From: CAG-791 sp002449595
GTDB lineage: Bacteria > Bacillota > Clostridia > Lachnospirales > Lachnospiraceae
Length of the DNA: 5,297 bases
Assembly (NCBI GenBank): GCA_946539855.1
Contig: CAMNHV010000073.1
Span: 1-5,297 of the forward strand
Direction: 5' to 3'
Under the pieces are notes generated by a model, which was given only the letters and a program-made list of their open reading frames with translations, did no database searches and was not told the origin of the DNA. The position numbers and the translations under genes are program-made. This document shows, one piece after another, positions 3,893 through 5,297 of the stretch; positions within the stretch are counted from its first letter, which is position 1, and the number at the start of each line of letters is the position of its first letter.

Positions 3893-5297
3893 TCAGTCTT
3901 GTTTGCTTGATGCCGCGGCATTCTTTACAAGGAGGTACATCTCCTGGAATGGGACTCCGCTCTCGCGGCAGAGTTTCGCGACGCTCTCGTACTCGGGGTA
4001 GGGCCGCTCCACGCCGTTCACGGTGCACACCTTGCACTGTGCTGTGCCGTAAGGCGTCTCCACCTCGCGGATCTCGCGCTGAAGGATGCTGCGCTGGTAC
4101 GGGACACGGCGGATGCCGATCGTCGTCGTGTTCTCAAAGATGATCTGCTCGAGCTCGCCGATCTTCTCTTCCTTGCAGATGACGTTCAGCTCGTACGCGG
4201 GCCGGTTCTTCTTCATAAAGATCGGAATGAAGTACACGTCGCGCGCTCCTGCCTTCATGAGCAGCTCCATCGTAAAGCCGAGCTGCTCGCCCGTGCTGTC
4301 GTCGATGTTGCTCTCAAGCTTCCAGATGGCGTCTGCTGTCTCGCTCTCACTTATCTTTTTTTTTTGATCTGCGGGGTTGATCAGGAACGCCCGCAGGATC
4401 GAAGCTCTCTCATAATTTCTCTTGCCTGCGCCGAGGCCGATCTTCTCGATGACGAAGGCATCCGGCAGGACTGAAGAAGTGCGGAGTGCCGCCGCGATCG
4501 CGGCGCCCGTCGGCGTCACGAACTCTCCCTGCACGTTCTGCATGATGTGCAGCGGAAGCTGCGCCGCCTGGCAGATGTTCGTGACCGCAGGCACCGGCAC
4601 GGGAAGGATGCCATGTGCGCAGCGCACCGTTCCCTGTCCTTCGTTCAGGCTCGGGACGATCACTTCGTCGATCCCGAGATTATCGAAGCAGACTGCCGCC
4701 GCGACGATGTCCACGATCGAATCGATCGCGCCAACTTCGTGGAAATGAACTTCCTCGACCGGCACAGCATGCGCCTTCGACTCCGCCTCCGCGACAAGCG
4801 TGAAGATCTTCAGAGCGATCTCATGTGCCCGCTCCGTCATGTCGATCTGCGCGAGGATCTCCCTTACGTCGGCAAAACTTCTGTGATGGTGCGCGTGGCC
4901 GTGGTCGTGGTCATGATCATGGTCGTGATCGTGGTCATGATCATGGTCATGGTCGTGATGATGCTCGTAATCGTGGTCATGGTCATGATCATGGTCATGG
5001 TGATGCTCGTGATCGTGCTCGTGCAGATGCGTGTGCTGCTCCGCCACTGTTCCGTGGAGATACGCCATGTCGTGGTCGTGGTTTTCGTGTGCCGCGTCCA
5101 GAATGACGTCAAAGCTGCAGCAGTCGACTCCTGCCTTCTTCACGCGATGAATATCGATGGAAAATCCTTCATCCGGGACCGAGTTCAGGGCGCGCATGAG
5201 TACTTCCTGATCCGCACCGAGATCCAGCAGCGCCGCAACGCTCATATCCCCGCTGATGCCGGAAGTGCACTCGAGATACAGTGTTTTTCCGCCGTTA
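3893..5297 (-). CDS. larC: Nickel insertion protein LarC (nickel-pincer nucleotide cofactor synthesis), 5' end outside window
   Basis: LarC is known as the CTP-dependent enzyme that inserts nickel into the bisthiocarboxylate pyridinium mononucleotide, the last step after LarB and LarE. The product is the nickel-pincer cofactor of lactate racemase LarA and relatives. At least 467 residues are visible. The frame stays open to the window edge, and the residues before the Met at 5245, GKTLYLECTSGISGD, are the conserved family N-terminus. The true start is therefore just beyond 5297. A His/Asp-rich tract follows the first domain (4883-5035). The DUF111 hallmark HFHEVGAIDSIVD is at 4709-4747, then GEFVTPTGAAIAAAL and GLGAGKRNYERASILRAF close the LarC1-like half. 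LESNIDDSTGEQLG and MKKNRPAYEL begin the LarC2-like, CTP-binding half. An A10 run with a slippery heptamer lies between the halves. Here both halves are in one frame; in Lactobacillus plantarum larC1 and larC2 are joined by a translational frameshift. A terminator follows. Other lar genes are not in the window. Confidence 0.93.
   Translation of the reverse strand, partial: NGGKTLYLECTSGISGDMSVAALLDLGADQEVLMRALNSVPDEGFSIDIHRVKKAGVDCCSFDVILDAAHENHDHDMAYLHGTVAEQHTHLHEHDHEHHHDHDHDHDHDYEHHHDHDHDHDHDHDHDHDHDHGHAHHHRSFADVREILAQIDMTERAHEIALKIFTLVAEAESKAHAVPVEEVHFHEVGAIDSIVDIVAAAVCFDNLGIDEVIVPSLNEGQGTVRCAHGILPVPVPAVTNICQAAQLPLHIMQNVQGEFVTPTGAAIAAALRTSSVLPDAFVIEKIGLGAGKRNYERASILRAFLINPADQKKKISESETADAIWKLESNIDDSTGEQLGFTMELLMKAGARDVYFIPIFMKKNRPAYELNVICKEEKIGELEQIIFENTTTIGIRRVPYQRSILQREIREVETPYGTAQCKVCTVNGVERPYPEYESVAKLCRESGVPFQEMYLLVKNAAASSKQD
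4347..4366 (-). other. A10 run with slippery heptamer A AAA AAG at the LarC1/LarC2 junction
   Basis: The mRNA reads C, ten A (4365 to 4356), then GATAAGTGAG. In the larC frame the codons are CAA AAA AAA AAG ATA AGT, so A AAA AAG (4355-4361) is in the zero frame, the same heptamer as the E. coli dnaX -1 frameshift site. A -1 shift gives AAA GAT AAG TGA (stop at 4347-4349). A +1 shift gives AGA TAA (stop at 4351-4353). Either would end the protein at about residue 313-316 of the visible part, right after the LarC1-like half. Most other lysines in this gene use AAG, so the AAA AAA pair is unusual. Slippage has not been shown, and a chance poly-A run in a linker is possible. Confidence 0.5.
4369..4396 (-). 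other. Hairpin 3 nt upstream of the larC A10 run
   Basis: Perfect 7-nt arms CTGCGGG (4369-4375) and CCCGCAG (4390-4396) with a 14-nt loop lie inside larC. On the mRNA the stem ends 3 nt before the A10 run. In neither direction is it followed by a U run, so it is not an intrinsic terminator. It could modulate slippage or be chance in GC-rich coding sequence. Confidence 0.35.
4883..5035 (-). repeat. His/Asp-rich tract within LarC (hexanucleotide-type repeat)
   Basis: This codes for 51 residues, of which 28 are His and 15 Asp, mostly alternating His-Asp with HHH clusters and a few Glu. The DNA is a degenerate CAY-GAY repeat: both His codons and both Asp codons are mixed, so the repeat is less uniform in DNA than in protein. 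It sits between the first domain and the DUF111 core. His-rich stretches of this kind are known in nickel-handling proteins such as HypB and UreE, where they bind or store nickel. A nickel-reservoir or delivery role here is inference. No spacers are present, so it is not a CRISPR array. Confidence 0.92.

Noticed and set aside
4356..4396. Intrinsic terminator made of the hairpin and T10/A10 run in larC
   Set aside because: On the minus strand the stem is followed by A, not U. On the plus strand the T run comes before the stem. Neither order makes a terminator.
4883..5035. CRISPR array or non-coding tandem repeat
   Set aside because: The repeat period is 6 nt with no spacers, and it is in frame within a conserved enzyme.
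4825..5112. Two alternative frames across the His tract (plus-strand Arg/Gly/His-rich, minus-strand Thr/Ile/Met-rich)
   Set aside because: They are low-complexity readings of the CAY-GAY repeat in other frames; the LarC frame explains the region fully.
5243..5245. ATG at 5245 as the larC start
   Set aside because: The frame continues upstream with the conserved N-terminal residues GKTLYLECTSGISGD to the window edge, so this Met is internal.

Overview
The window looks like a piece of a GC-rich Firmicutes (Clostridia, probably Lachnospiraceae-like) chromosome. The basis is the type of glycogen phosphorylase, a DUF4364-like winged-helix protein, a LarC with a His-rich insert, and strong AGGAGG-type ribosome binding sites. 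The family-level placement is inference. All five genes are on the minus strand, so transcription runs from high to low coordinates. No mobile element, tRNA, rRNA or CRISPR array was seen.

Reading in the direction of transcription:
(1) 5297-3893 is larC, the nickel-inserting enzyme of nickel-pincer nucleotide (lactate racemase cofactor) synthesis. It is open at the window edge and carries a 51-residue His/Asp tract. An A10 run sits exactly between its LarC1-like and LarC2-like halves. A strong hairpin terminator follows at 3880-3853.
(2) 3740-3255 is a stand-alone NUDIX hydrolase with an intact Nudix box. A small dyad lies upstream and a GC-rich hairpin downstream.
(3) 3073-2726 is a small XRE-like helix-turn-helix regulator with its own candidate promoter. 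Its leader contains an inverted repeat that overlaps the ribosome binding site.
(4) 2632-317 is a complete glycogen/starch phosphorylase (glgP), the only central-metabolism gene here. A 24-bp near-palindrome lies between it and the regulator.
(5) 313-5 is a short winged-helix (DUF4364-like) protein that starts 3 nt after glgP stops.

The regulator, glgP and the winged-helix gene probably form one transcription unit, because no terminator or convincing promoter separates them. The NUDIX gene and larC appear to be independent neighbours.

No wholly new system is visible. The most interesting signal is in larC. The A10 run includes an in-frame A AAA AAG heptamer, the same type as the E. coli dnaX frameshift site. 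Both alternative frames stop within a few codons, at the boundary where other bacteria split larC into larC1 and larC2. A slip there would release a LarC1-only protein from a gene that otherwise encodes the fused enzyme.
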